NCBI RefSeq assembly: GCF_004127445.1
Contig: NZ_QEXM01000043.1
Coordinates: forward strand, 124,001 to 188,000
From: Streptomyces alfalfae
GTDB taxonomy: Bacteria > Actinomycetota > Actinomycetes > Streptomycetales > Streptomycetaceae
Direction: 5' to 3'
DNA: 64,000 nucleotides
Positions 17,615-25,769 of the stretch are shown piece after piece (the stretch's first letter is position 1; each line of letters opens with the position of its first letter). The translations under genes were made by a program, and so were the position numbers. Under the pieces are notes generated by a model. It was given only the letters and a program-made list of their open reading frames with translations. It ran no database searches and was not told the origin of the DNA.

Positions 17615-18221
17615 CGATCCGCAGGGCGATCTCCCGACGGCCGCCGTCCAGCGCGCTGATCTCCCCGGCCAGCGCCTGGGCGGCGGCCTCCGCGGGCCCC
17701 GCGGGACCCGCCCCGACAGGCCGGGCGCGGCGGGCACGCTGCACGAGGACCAGGGCGAGGGACGCCTGGTCGGCGAAGAGCGCGAGGAGTTCCATCGCGG
17801 CCAGCGGGGTGCGCGGCTCCGTGCTGCGGTCCAGGACTTCGAGGACCCCGAGCGGTTCGTCGCCGCACAGCAGCGGCGCCGCCATGAGCGCCTTCGGCAC
17901 GTAGCTGGTGGACTCGGCGAAGTCGCGCGCGAAGTGGGCGTCGCTGTCCACGTCGTGCACCTCGACGGGCTGGCGCGACTGCAGGACCCACCCCGCGATC
18001 CCCCGCTCCGCCGGGAAGCGGCGGCCCACGAGGGCGCCCTCGCCCTCTCCCGCCACGGCCTCGAAGACCAGCTCCCCGCTGTCCTGGTCGAGCAGGGCGA
18101 TGGAGCCGGCCCGCGCGTCGAAGATCGCCACCGCCGTGCGCACCACGGATCGCAGCAGCGCGTGGTGGCCCTCGTCCTCCCCCGTGCCGGTGTGTGCCGC
18201 CGGCGGCCCGCTGTGGTTCAT
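17577..18221 (-). CDS. GAF-domain protein
   Basis: A 214-aa protein with one GAF domain at residues about 30-160 (ERGIAGWVLQSRQPVEVHDV, KALMAAPLLCGDEPLGVLEVL) and a short helical tail. No kinase, phosphatase or DNA-binding part is present, so it may sense a small molecule or act as a partner protein. Its ATG (18221) directly abuts the stop of the S8 peptidase gene, and it is the last gene of the right arm. Its 3' end overlaps the convergent SARP gene by 38 nt. Function in the locus is unknown; the nearby nucleotide-cyclase domain makes cyclic-nucleotide binding a possibility only. Confidence 0.8.
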   Translation of the reverse strand: MNHSGPPAAHTGTGEDEGHHALLRSVVRTAVAIFDARAGSIALLDQDSGELVFEAVAGEGEGALVGRRFPAERGIAGWVLQSRQPVEVHDVDSDAHFARDFAESTSYVPKALMAAPLLCGDEPLGVLEVLDRSTEPRTPLAAMELLALFADQASLALVLVQRARRARPVGAGPAGPAEAAAQALAGEISALDGGRREIALRIVSDLTEVLHRRP

Positions 18222-19097
18222 CTACTGGCTCCTGACGTTGGCCGAGGCGAGAAACAGCGCCTGCTTGACCTGGAACGCGGTCATGCCGCGGTGCTTGCCG
18301 ACGATGCGGGCGCAGAGCCCCGCCACGTGCGGGGTGGCGAAGCTGTTGCCCGTGCAGCGCCGGGTGCCGCCGCCGGGCCAGGCCGCGGGGACCTGCACGC
18401 CGCGCGCGAAGAACTCCACCGGCGGGCGCGGGTTGTAGAGCAGCAGCCCGGGGTCGTCGGCGTCGTGGCTGCCCACGGAGATCACGGAGGAGAACCGCCA
18501 CGGGAAGCTCTCCACCGGCATGTTGTGCGCGGAGGCGACGAACAGGCTGCGGCCGAAGTAGGCCTGGTCGGCCAGGTCGTGGAGGATCGGCGCGAACGCC
18601 CTGCGGGTCGTGGACAGGCTCATGTTGATGACGTCGTAGCCCCGCTCGACGGCCCAGCGCACCCCGGCGATCAGCACGTCGCCCGAGCCGCGGAAGCCGG
18701 AGCCGAGGACCTGCACGCTGTCGAGCTCGCACTGCGGCGCGAGGCCGCGGATGATCGACGCGCAGGCCGTGCCGTGGCCGGTGGAGTCACCGCCCGCGAC
18801 CCGCACGACCTCGTGCCCCGTGCCGCTCTCCCGCTCCCCTTCCGCTCCTTGGCCCGCCGCGGCCTCCCGGACGAGGTACGAGGCGTTGACGGGGCCGACC
18901 AGAGGATGGGCGGTCTCCACGCCGGAGTCGATCACGCAGACCCGCACGCCCCGGCCGCTCGCGCCGCCCCACGCCCACTCGGCGCCGTCGTCCCGCTCCC
19001 CCGCGGCCCCGGCGCCCGCCCAGTCGGTGCGGACCTCGATGGCGTCGCGGTCGCGGCCCAGCAGATGCCAGGTCAGCCCGTCGGGCGCGGCGGTCAC
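18222..19097 (-). CDS. Cytosolic subtilisin-like (S8) serine peptidase
   Basis: A 291-aa S8 peptidase with an intact catalytic triad: D57 in VCVIDSGVE, H108 in STGHGTACAS and S252 in GNSFATPHVAG. There is no signal peptide and no recognisable pro-region, and the first 50 residues are short and charged, so it should act inside the cell. It starts at GTG 19097 within the stop of the cyclase/ATPase gene. Subtilisin-like peptidases remove leaders in several RiPP pathways, for example cyanobactins and some lanthipeptides. By position it is the best candidate for cutting the peptide or the transporter-borne peptide domain. Confidence 0.88.
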   Translation of the reverse strand: MTAAPDGLTWHLLGRDRDAIEVRTDWAGAGAAGERDDGAEWAWGGASGRGVRVCVIDSGVETAHPLVGPVNASYLVREAAAGQGAEGERESGTGHEVVRVAGGDSTGHGTACASIIRGLAPQCELDSVQVLGSGFRGSGDVLIAGVRWAVERGYDVINMSLSTTRRAFAPILHDLADQAYFGRSLFVASAHNMPVESFPWRFSSVISVGSHDADDPGLLLYNPRPPVEFFARGVQVPAAWPGGGTRRCTGNSFATPHVAGLCARIVGKHRGMTAFQVKQALFLASANVRSQ

Positions 19098-22000
19098 CGC
19101 AGGCCGTCCCGGAGTGCGCGGGCCCTGCGGGCCCCCACCAGGTGTCCCTTGGCGGTGAAGTGCCGCTCGGCCTCGCGCGCCGCGAGCCCGGCCTCGGGGC
19201 GGCGCCCGAGCAGCAGGGCGCAGTGCGCGCGGTCCAGTTCGGCGGTGGCCCGGCAGGCCGGCGAGTCCGTCTGCGCGGCGGCGCCCAGGGCGGTGGTGAG
19301 GTGCGCGTCGGCCGCCGCCGCGTCACCGCCGGCGGCGGCGAGGCGGGCCCGCATGCCGTACACCTCGCAGGCCGCGGCCGGCATGACGGTCACCCCGTCG
19401 TGCTCCAGCACGTCGAGCAGGGCGCGCACGGCGTCGGCCGGGGCTCCCCCGGCGAGCAGGACGCGGGCCAGGTCGCGGACGGCGGTGGCGTGCAGCTGGG
19501 GGTCGCCGAGGCGCTCCATACCGTCGGCGGCCTCCCGCAGCAGCCGCTCGGCCTCGTTCCAGCGCCCGGCGAGTTCCTCGACGCCGGCCCGGAAGAGCGT
19601 GACGGCGGGCACCGCGAAGTGGTGCCCGAGGTCGGTCAGGGTGCGCAGCGCGTCGTCCAGGAGGCCGCGGGCCTCGTCGGACTCGCCGCGCATGGCGAGC
19701 AGCACGGCCATCGGGCACCCCACGGTGGCTCGTCCCACGAGGCGTCCGGCGAGGTGGTCGCCGCGGAAGGCCCGGCAGCTGTCCAGCGCCGACTCGACCG
19801 GCTCGGGGCCGAGCCAGAGCGAGACGGCGAGGGCGCCGAGGATGCCCGCGCGCTCCAGTTCGGCGCCGGCCCGCACCGATTCGCGCAGCGCCCGCTCCAG
19901 GTGGGCCGCAGCCTCCCGGTGGCGGCTTCGGCTCTGCCGCTCCTGGCCCATGGCGAGGAAGGCGCGGGCGAGGCCCAGCGCGTCGTCGGCCTCGGTGAAG
20001 ACGGGGACCGCGGCGCGCGCCGCGTCCAGGAGTGCCCCGAAGCCCTCCGTGCCCGGTTCCAGATAGCCGAGCTGGAGGCGGACCCTGGCGGCGGTCCTGC
20101 CGTCGCCCGCCCGCTCCGCCTCGACGAGCAGCGCGCGCAGCTCGGCCACGGCCTCCTCCGCGTGGCCCGCGGCGAGCCGCGCCTCGGCCAGGGAGGTCCG
20201 TACGGCGAGCGCGGCGGGCAGGTCGCCGGTGAGCGCGAGGGCCCTGCGCAGCAGCCCGACCGCCCAGTTGATGTCGCCGTGCGCGAGCGCCTCGGTCCCC
20301 GCCCTGCCGAGGTGCGCGGCGGCTGACTCCGCGGTGCGCGCGACCTCCGGGTCGCCGGGGTCGAGTTCGGCGCGCAGCCGCGAGGCGTGTTCGAGGTGGG
20401 TGCCGATGGTGTGGTGGTCGTCGGGGCCGCGGCGCTCCACGTGGGCGGCGAAGCGCTCGTGGCCCTGGGCGCGCAGGAGTTTGGACATCCCGGTGTAGAC
20501 CTCGTCGCGTATCAGCTGGCCCGCCGGACGCCAGCGGGGCTCGCCGGCGGGGCCGGGGTCCGCGGGTTCCAGGAGGCGTCGCCGCGCGAGGTCGCGGACG
20601 ATCGGCCCCGCGCCCCGTGCGCCGGGTCCCGCGAGCGCCGCGAGGTCGTCGGCGGTGAACTCCCCGCCGATCACCGCGGCGTGTTCGAGCACGGCCCGCT
20701 CCTCGGGGGCGAGCCGGTCGAGGCGGGCGGCGATGATGGCGCGTACCGACAGCGGCACGTCGTCGGGGTCGGCGCCCTCGGCGACCATCTCCACGATCTG
20801 CTCGACGAAGAGGGGGTTGCCCTCGGAGCGGCTGACGAGCCGGTCCACGGCCGGTCCGGGCAGGGGCGGCGGCGCGAGGTGCGCCAGCACGTCCCCGCCC
20901 GCGCGGCCGCGGTCGCTGAGCCGCAGCACCAGCTCCCGGCAGTCGTCGCCGCCGAGCGGGGGCACGACGAGCGCCGTCGCGTTGAGCTTGCCGCTGCCCC
21001 AGCTCGGGCGCTGTTCGAGGAGTTCGGGGCGGGCGAGGCCGAGGAGCAGGACGGGGGCGTCCTGGACCCAGTCGGCGATGTGGTCGAGCGCGGCGAGCAG
21101 GTCCTCGTGCGCCCACTGGAGGTCGTCGATGATGAGGACGAGCGGGTGTTCGCCGCCGAGGGCGGTGCACAGCCGCTGCAGTGCCCAGCAGGTCTCGTCG
21201 AAGGAGGTGCCCGAGCGTCCGGTGCCGGCGAGCCGGGCCAGGGCCGTGGCGGCGGCGGTGTCGGGGCCCGCGGCGCCGAGCAGTTCCGCGAGGCGTTCGG
21301 CCGGCGCGTCGCCGAGGAGCCGCCGCAGCAGGTCGGCGAGGGGCGCGAGCGAGCCCTCGCTGCCGTACGGGGGGCAGCCGGTGCGCGCCACCGTCGCTCC
21401 GTCGTCCCCCGCCACGGCGGCGAAGTCGCGGGCGAGCCTGCTCTTGCCGACGCCCGGGTCCCCGTACAGCGTCACCAGATGGCAGGCGCGGTCCCGGCGG
21501 ACGCGGGCGAACGCCAGCGTGAGCTGGGCGAGTTCGTCGTGGCGGTCCACCAGGGCGACGCCGGGGCCGCGGGACGCGCCGTGTTCCAGGGGGCCCGCCG
21601 CCAGCAGGCGCCAGGCGGGCACCGGGTCGCGCTTGCCCTTCACGGTCAGCGGCGGCACCGGCACGGTCTCGGCGACCTGGGCGATCAGCCGGTGGGTGTC
21701 GGCGCCGATGAGGATCTGCCCGGTGGGCGCGTGCTGTTCCAGCCTGGCCGCCACGTTGACGACCTCGCCGGAGACCAGGGCGTGGCCCGCGTCGGCGGCG
21801 CCGGAGGTGACGACCTCGCCGGTGTGGATGCCGATGCGCACGGCGACCGGCACGCCGTGCGCGCCCCGCGCGCCCTCGGCGAACGTCTCGACCGCGGTGA
21901 GGATGTCGAGCGCGGCGCGGGCCGCCCGCAGCGCGTCGTCCTCGCGCAGCGCCGGGATGCCGAAGACGGCCATCACGGCGTCGCCGATGTACTTCTCCAC

Positions 22001-22165
22001 GGTGCCGCCGTGGCGTTCCAGGCAGTCGCTGAGCAGGGCGTAGTAGCGGAGCATGAGATGGCGCAGCGCCTCGGCGTCCAGGCGCTCGCTGAGCGCGGTC
22101 GAACCGACCATGTCGCAGAAGACGATGGTGACGGTCTTGCGGCTCTGGGCGGTTCGCTCACGCAC
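19094..22165 (-). CDS. Class III nucleotide cyclase domain fused to AAA-type ATPase and TPR-like region
   Basis: A 1023-aa multidomain protein. Residues about 10-180 are a class III adenylyl/guanylyl cyclase catalytic domain with both metal aspartates (VFCDMVGST and YIGDAVMAVFG) and the VNVAARLE transition-state motif. Residues about 215-500 are an ATPase with Walker A GDPGVGKSRLAR and Walker B LVLIIDDLQWA. The remainder is helical with TPR-like repeats. GTG 22165 has GGGGGAGGGAG upstream. Proteins of this type act as signalling regulators. It is coupled to the protease gene and follows the transporter gene by 52 nt, so it belongs to the right-arm operon. Confidence 0.88.
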   Translation of the reverse strand: MRERTAQSRKTVTIVFCDMVGSTALSERLDAEALRHLMLRYYALLSDCLERHGGTVEKYIGDAVMAVFGIPALREDDALRAARAALDILTAVETFAEGARGAHGVPVAVRIGIHTGEVVTSGAADAGHALVSGEVVNVAARLEQHAPTGQILIGADTHRLIAQVAETVPVPPLTVKGKRDPVPAWRLLAAGPLEHGASRGPGVALVDRHDELAQLTLAFARVRRDRACHLVTLYGDPGVGKSRLARDFAAVAGDDGATVARTGCPPYGSEGSLAPLADLLRRLLGDAPAERLAELLGAAGPDTAAATALARLAGTGRSGTSFDETCWALQRLCTALGGEHPLVLIIDDLQWAHEDLLAALDHIADWVQDAPVLLLGLARPELLEQRPSWGSGKLNATALVVPPLGGDDCRELVLRLSDRGRAGGDVLAHLAPPPLPGPAVDRLVSRSEGNPLFVEQIVEMVAEGADPDDVPLSVRAIIAARLDRLAPEERAVLEHAAVIGGEFTADDLAALAGPGARGAGPIVRDLARRRLLEPADPGPAGEPRWRPAGQLIRDEVYTGMSKLLRAQGHERFAAHVERRGPDDHHTIGTHLEHASRLRAELDPGDPEVARTAESAAAHLGRAGTEALAHGDINWAVGLLRRALALTGDLPAALAVRTSLAEARLAAGHAEEAVAELRALLVEAERAGDGRTAARVRLQLGYLEPGTEGFGALLDAARAAVPVFTEADDALGLARAFLAMGQERQSRSRHREAAAHLERALRESVRAGAELERAGILGALAVSLWLGPEPVESALDSCRAFRGDHLAGRLVGRATVGCPMAVLLAMRGESDEARGLLDDALRTLTDLGHHFAVPAVTLFRAGVEELAGRWNEAERLLREAADGMERLGDPQLHATAVRDLARVLLAGGAPADAVRALLDVLEHDGVTVMPAAACEVYGMRARLAAAGGDAAAADAHLTTALGAAAQTDSPACRATAELDRAHCALLLGRRPEAGLAAREAERHFTAKGHLVGARRARALRDGLR

Positions 22166-22217
22166 CCTCGTTCTCCCTCCCCCTTCACGCCCGGCCCTTC
22201 CGTCCCCGTGCGGACGG

Positions 22218-22409
22218 TCAGAACAGGACGCCCCCGATGATCGGTTCCACGCTGTGCGCCTCGACCTCGGGCGCCCGCTCCTGGATCCGGGCCTGTACGT
22301 CGATCAGGGTCCGCAGCTCCTCGTCGGACAGCTCCGACAGGGCCTCGCGCCGCTTGTCGGGGAGGTGGTCGACGGGGAAGCCGGCGTCGCGCAGCAGCTC
22401 CAGGTTCCT
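22218..22409 (-). other. Precursor-peptide-like domain within the MFS gene
   Basis: This is the segment encoding residues 448-510 of the transporter. Shared with the free peptide are the helical block with L(S)xEE/DEE, the (A/S)HS triplet, a proline, a glycine near the end and a terminal aromatic residue (F here, W in the free peptide). Length matches within two residues. Confidence 0.8.
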
Positions 22410-23750
22410 GTCCGGTTCCGTCTCCGGAGCCTTCGCCCTGTCCTTCTCCCTGTCCTTCTCCGGGTCCCCGGCGAGTTCGTCGCGTCCCTCACGCTCGCCA
22501 CGCTCCACCTTCTGGCCCCTCCCGTAGATCCACACCACCAGGCCCACGACGCAGAGCGCCACTCCCGCCGTGCGGAAGACGAAGCCGACGCTGAACCAGC
22601 CCGCGAGCAGCGCGCCCAGGGGCGGTGCCGCGAGCTGGAGCAGGACGGGGAAGGCGTTCGCGGTGGACGTGACGCGGCCGATGAGTTCCTGCGGTGTCTC
22701 CCGGTGCAGCACGTAGGGGAAGACGACCATGATCCCGGCCGCCGCGAAGCCGATGCCGAACGCGACGGCCATCCACAGCGGGGCGAGGCCGTCGGTCCCC
22801 GCGCCCAGCCCGATCCCGATGCCGCCGACGAGCGCGCCCACGGTGATCTGCGCGAGGCCGAGCAGGACGAAGGGGCGTACCCGCATGCCCCACTGGCTGA
22901 TGGCCAGCGTGCCGAGCACGGCGCCGAGTCCGACGGCCGCGACCACGTATCCGAGGTCCTGTTCGTCGACGGAGAGTTCGCGCATGGCCAGCGGGGAGAG
23001 CGTGTCGAAGGCGAGGACGAGGAAGAGCGTCGCCGCCATGCTGCCGATCACGGCGATCAGCGCGGGCGTACGGACGATGAACGCCACGCCCTCGACGGTC
23101 TCGGCCCACAGCCTGCCCCGCCCGCGCCGCTCGGCCGCCCGGCCGGGCTCCTCCTCGTCACCGGTCCGCCGCGGCAGCCGCACGGCGCAGAGCAGCAGGC
23201 CGGAGAGGACGAAGGTGGCGGCGTCCGCCACGAAGGCGGCACGCACCCCCCAGACGGCGACGATCAGACCGCTCAGCGCGGGGCCCGCCACCTTCGCCGC
23301 CTGGTTGGCGAAGACGGTCAGGGACATCGCGGACAGCATGTCCCGCTCGGGCACCACCGACCGCAGGGTGCTCTGGTAGGCCGGGTTGAACACCGCCGAG
23401 AACGCCACCTTGAGCACCACGAGGGTGAGCAGGGCAGGCAGCCCCGGCGCCGCGAGGTAGCCGAGCACCAGGGCGGCGCGCGCCACGTCGCAGCCGATCA
23501 GGACGGCCTTGCGGTCGCGCGCCCGGTCCGCGAGCGCGCCGGCGACGGGGGCGAGCAGCACCAGCGGCACGGCCGTCGCGACGCTGACGGCGGCGAGCGC
23601 GCCCGCGCCCTGGTCCCAGACGTAGGTCACCAGGACGATCAGGGCGAGGTAGTCGAGCCAGTCGCCCACGCAGGAGACGACCTGGCTGGCGAACAGGGTG
23701 CGGAAGCGCCGGTGCCGCAGCGCCGTCGCCATCGCGGGCGGCTTCGCCAT
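22218..23750 (-). CDS. MFS transporter with C-terminal precursor-peptide-like domain
   Basis: A 510-aa protein. Residues about 10-415 are a 12-helix MFS exporter (starts MAKPPAMATALRHRRFRTLF; loop ADRARDRKAVLI). Residues about 416-447 form a highly charged linker. Residues 448-510 closely match the 65-aa peptide at 15397: LRDAGFPVDHL against LKELAAAGHNF, LSELSDEELRTLIDVQAR against IASLSQEEVALLNSVKSR, and AHSVEPIIGGVLF against SHSNSPLSGAFVW. The ATG overlaps the HDO stop (ATGA). The fusion may tether a substrate to its exporter, serve as a docking or recognition domain, or be a precursor in its own right. Confidence 0.85.
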   Translation of the reverse strand: MAKPPAMATALRHRRFRTLFASQVVSCVGDWLDYLALIVLVTYVWDQGAGALAAVSVATAVPLVLLAPVAGALADRARDRKAVLIGCDVARAALVLGYLAAPGLPALLTLVVLKVAFSAVFNPAYQSTLRSVVPERDMLSAMSLTVFANQAAKVAGPALSGLIVAVWGVRAAFVADAATFVLSGLLLCAVRLPRRTGDEEEPGRAAERRGRGRLWAETVEGVAFIVRTPALIAVIGSMAATLFLVLAFDTLSPLAMRELSVDEQDLGYVVAAVGLGAVLGTLAISQWGMRVRPFVLLGLAQITVGALVGGIGIGLGAGTDGLAPLWMAVAFGIGFAAAGIMVVFPYVLHRETPQELIGRVTSTANAFPVLLQLAAPPLGALLAGWFSVGFVFRTAGVALCVVGLVVWIYGRGQKVERGEREGRDELAGDPEKDREKDRAKAPETEPDRNLELLRDAGFPVDHLPDKRREALSELSDEELRTLIDVQARIQERAPEVEAHSVEPIIGGVLF

Positions 23751-24442
23751 CACAGGACCCCTTTCCGGAGGCCGTACGCGTCGACGAGCCCTTCGAAGAC
23801 CCGCATCACGGACCGCACCGTGTGCAGCGCGGAACTGCTCACGGCGGTCACCAGGCGTTCGCCCAGCGGAAGCGCGTCGAGGAGCGCGCGCAGCTCCGCG
23901 CCGTGGCCGACGTCGGCCGCCGCGTGCCGCGCGAGGGTGCGGAACGCGCCGCGCGGGTGGCCGGTGCGCGCGCTGAGCACGGCGGCGACGTCGGGCCGGG
24001 GCGGGCTGCCTTCGAGGACCGCCTGGTAGCCGAGGAGGCAGACGGGGTGGAGCCGGTGGATCCAGAAGTACTGCTCCCCGCAGAGCCCGGCGACCGCCGC
24101 GGGCGGCACGCCGCGCCAGGCCCGTGCGGGGTCGTGGCCGAGGGCGGCGAGGTCCTCGCAGACCCAGGTGTCGTGCCCCGTCTCCTCCTCGATGTGCCGC
24201 TCCCAGTAGGGGATCAGCGCGGCGGCCACCGGGTCGCCGTCCTCGCGCACCAGCTCGCCGCAGCGGGACCTGGCGGTCTCCATGAGCGGTACGGACGCCC
24301 TGATGATCTGGTGGGTCAGGACGAGGAACTCCGGGTAGATGCGGGCGGGTTCGGGCACCGCCCAGATCCGTTCGAGCGTGGCGCGCAGGCCGGGCATGAG
24401 CAGCCCGACGGCGGTCTCGACGCGCGTCCCCGCCCCGGTCAC
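23750..24442 (-). CDS. Heme-oxygenase-like diiron (HDO) family protein, paralogue
   Basis: A 230-aa helical protein homologous to the one at 14629. Candidate metal ligands are all kept: HIEEETGHDTW, VLEGSPP and RHAAADVGH. Also shared are YPEFL, SVPLMEx and YFWIHRLHPVCLLG. The GTG start overlaps the stop of the radical SAM gene (GTGA) and its own stop overlaps the transporter ATG (ATGA), so three proteins are translationally coupled. This fixed radical SAM-HDO pairing in both arms indicates that the two enzymes work on the same substrate in sequence. Confidence 0.82.
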   Translation of the reverse strand: MTGAGTRVETAVGLLMPGLRATLERIWAVPEPARIYPEFLVLTHQIIRASVPLMETARSRCGELVREDGDPVAAALIPYWERHIEEETGHDTWVCEDLAALGHDPARAWRGVPPAAVAGLCGEQYFWIHRLHPVCLLGYQAVLEGSPPRPDVAAVLSARTGHPRGAFRTLARHAAADVGHGAELRALLDALPLGERLVTAVSSSALHTVRSVMRVFEGLVDAYGLRKGVL

Positions 24443-25590
24443 GCCGCACCTCCGGCGCGGCCGGGCCCGGCCGGGGCGGTGGGCGCCGGGGCGCCGAGGC
24501 GGGCCAGTTCGCGGTAGCCGTCGACGCCGTGCCCGGCGAGGAAGCCGTCCGCCCCGCCGTCCTCGACGAGCCTGCCGATCTCGTGCTCGAGGACGCGGGC
24601 GCCCGTGCGCCGCAGCCGGGCTCGGGCCGCGCGGGCCGCGTCCGGGCCGCCGAGCGCGCTCACGCAGGTACCGCAGTACCCGGCGTCCCCCTCACCGGAG
24701 GGGGCCGCGTTTCGGGGCGCACCGGCCAGGGTGTCGGCGAGGTGGACCGGGCCGAGGGTCCTGATGCCGCGCAGCAGCGGGCGTTCGACGAGGCGGCGGC
24801 GGATCGTGGGCCAGTCGTCGTCGGCGACGTGACCGAGGCGCAGATGGCCCGGGAGCCGTCCGCCGAGGCCGTCGACGACGCTCTGGTTGCAGCAGGCGAC
24901 GACCGTCCCGTCGAAGGCCACCACGGGCCAGGCCGCCATCGCGCAGGGCGCCGCGCCGCGCGGCACGGCGGTGGGCCCCGCCTCCGGCAGCCACGCGGCG
25001 GCGCGGCCCGCGGCACGCACCTGGGCCACCAGGACCGGCACCCGGTCGCCGAAGGCGCGGCGGATCTCCCCGGTGGCCTCGGCCAGGTACGGGTCGTCCG
25101 GGCCGCGCCCGGTGAGCTGCACGCTCACGTCCTTGCCCGCCTCGTGGAGGGCGCGCAGGACGTCCAGGACGCGGGCGCGTGGCACCTCGGCCTCGTGGAA
25201 GACGTCGAGGCTGGCCGAGACGTGGTCGACGGCGGCCAGCGCGGCGGCGATCGGCGGCGGGACACGGCCGCCGCCGTCCGCGTCACGCGCGAAGAACATG
25301 CCGGTCTGGAGCTGGCTGCGGACGCCCGCCGCGCGTGCCGTCTCGGCGAGCGTCGTGACCAGGCGCGGCCTGAGCAGCGGTTCACCGCCGGTGAGCAGCA
25401 GGAAGTCGGGGCGGTCGGCGGGGCGGAAGGTCTCGGCGAAGGCGGTGAGCGGCGCCGCGTCGAGCTGTTCGGAGTCCGTCGCTGAGGCGGTGGAGCAGTG
25501 GGCGCAGGACAGCGGGCACCGCCGGGTCAGCGTCATGAGGAGGGCGGCGGCGGGCCGGGGGCGCGCCGCGAGCAGGTCCAGCAGGTGCAT
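24439..25590 (-). CDS. Radical SAM enzyme with SPASM-like C-terminus, paralogue of maturase A
   Basis: A 383-aa radical SAM protein with C25, C29 and C32 at exactly the same positions as the 12447 enzyme (TRRCPLSCAHCST), GGE in LTGGEPLLRPR and auxiliary cysteines in PCAMAAWP, VVACCNQS and GDAGYCGTCVS. The ATG at 25590 is preceded by GGGAGGAGG 7 nt upstream; the same frame stays open well upstream but overlaps the neighbouring gene. It leads the right-arm operon. An SARP-style direct repeat lies about 100 nt upstream. Confidence 0.88.
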   Translation of the reverse strand: MHLLDLLAARPRPAAALLMTLTRRCPLSCAHCSTASATDSEQLDAAPLTAFAETFRPADRPDFLLLTGGEPLLRPRLVTTLAETARAAGVRSQLQTGMFFARDADGGGRVPPPIAAALAAVDHVSASLDVFHEAEVPRARVLDVLRALHEAGKDVSVQLTGRGPDDPYLAEATGEIRRAFGDRVPVLVAQVRAAGRAAAWLPEAGPTAVPRGAAPCAMAAWPVVAFDGTVVACCNQSVVDGLGGRLPGHLRLGHVADDDWPTIRRRLVERPLLRGIRTLGPVHLADTLAGAPRNAAPSGEGDAGYCGTCVSALGGPDAARAARARLRRTGARVLEHEIGRLVEDGGADGFLAGHGVDGYRELARLGAPAPTAPAGPGRAGGAA

Positions 25591-25693
25591 GGGTCCGCCT
25601 CCTCCCGGGGCCCGGCCGCCGGGCCGGCGGTCCGGCCGGACGCGGCGTCCTGCCCCGAGCTTCACGGACGCGGCTTGTCCACCGGTATGTCCG

Positions 25694-25711
25694 CGCTTGC
25701 GGAACCCTTGC
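25694..25711 (-). promoter_or_regulatory. Candidate SARP-type direct repeat upstream of right arm
   Basis: On the minus strand GCAAGGG (25711-25705) and GCAAGCG (25700-25694) are separated by TTCC. This is two near-identical heptamers with an 11-bp period, the layout bound by SARP activators. The sequence just downstream (GGACATACCGG) could hold a weak -10 element. The site lies about 104 nt before the radical SAM start codon. Confidence 0.45.
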
Positions 25712-25769
25712 GCGCGGCCGGACCCACACCACCTGGCGGACGCCCCCGAAAGGCCCGGCCCCGTCGCCG

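Noticed and set aside
22053..24029. Long plus-strand open frame opposite the MFS/HDO genes
   Set aside because: His/Gly/Arg-rich shadow; the minus strand carries coupled genes with ribosome sites and conserved motifs.
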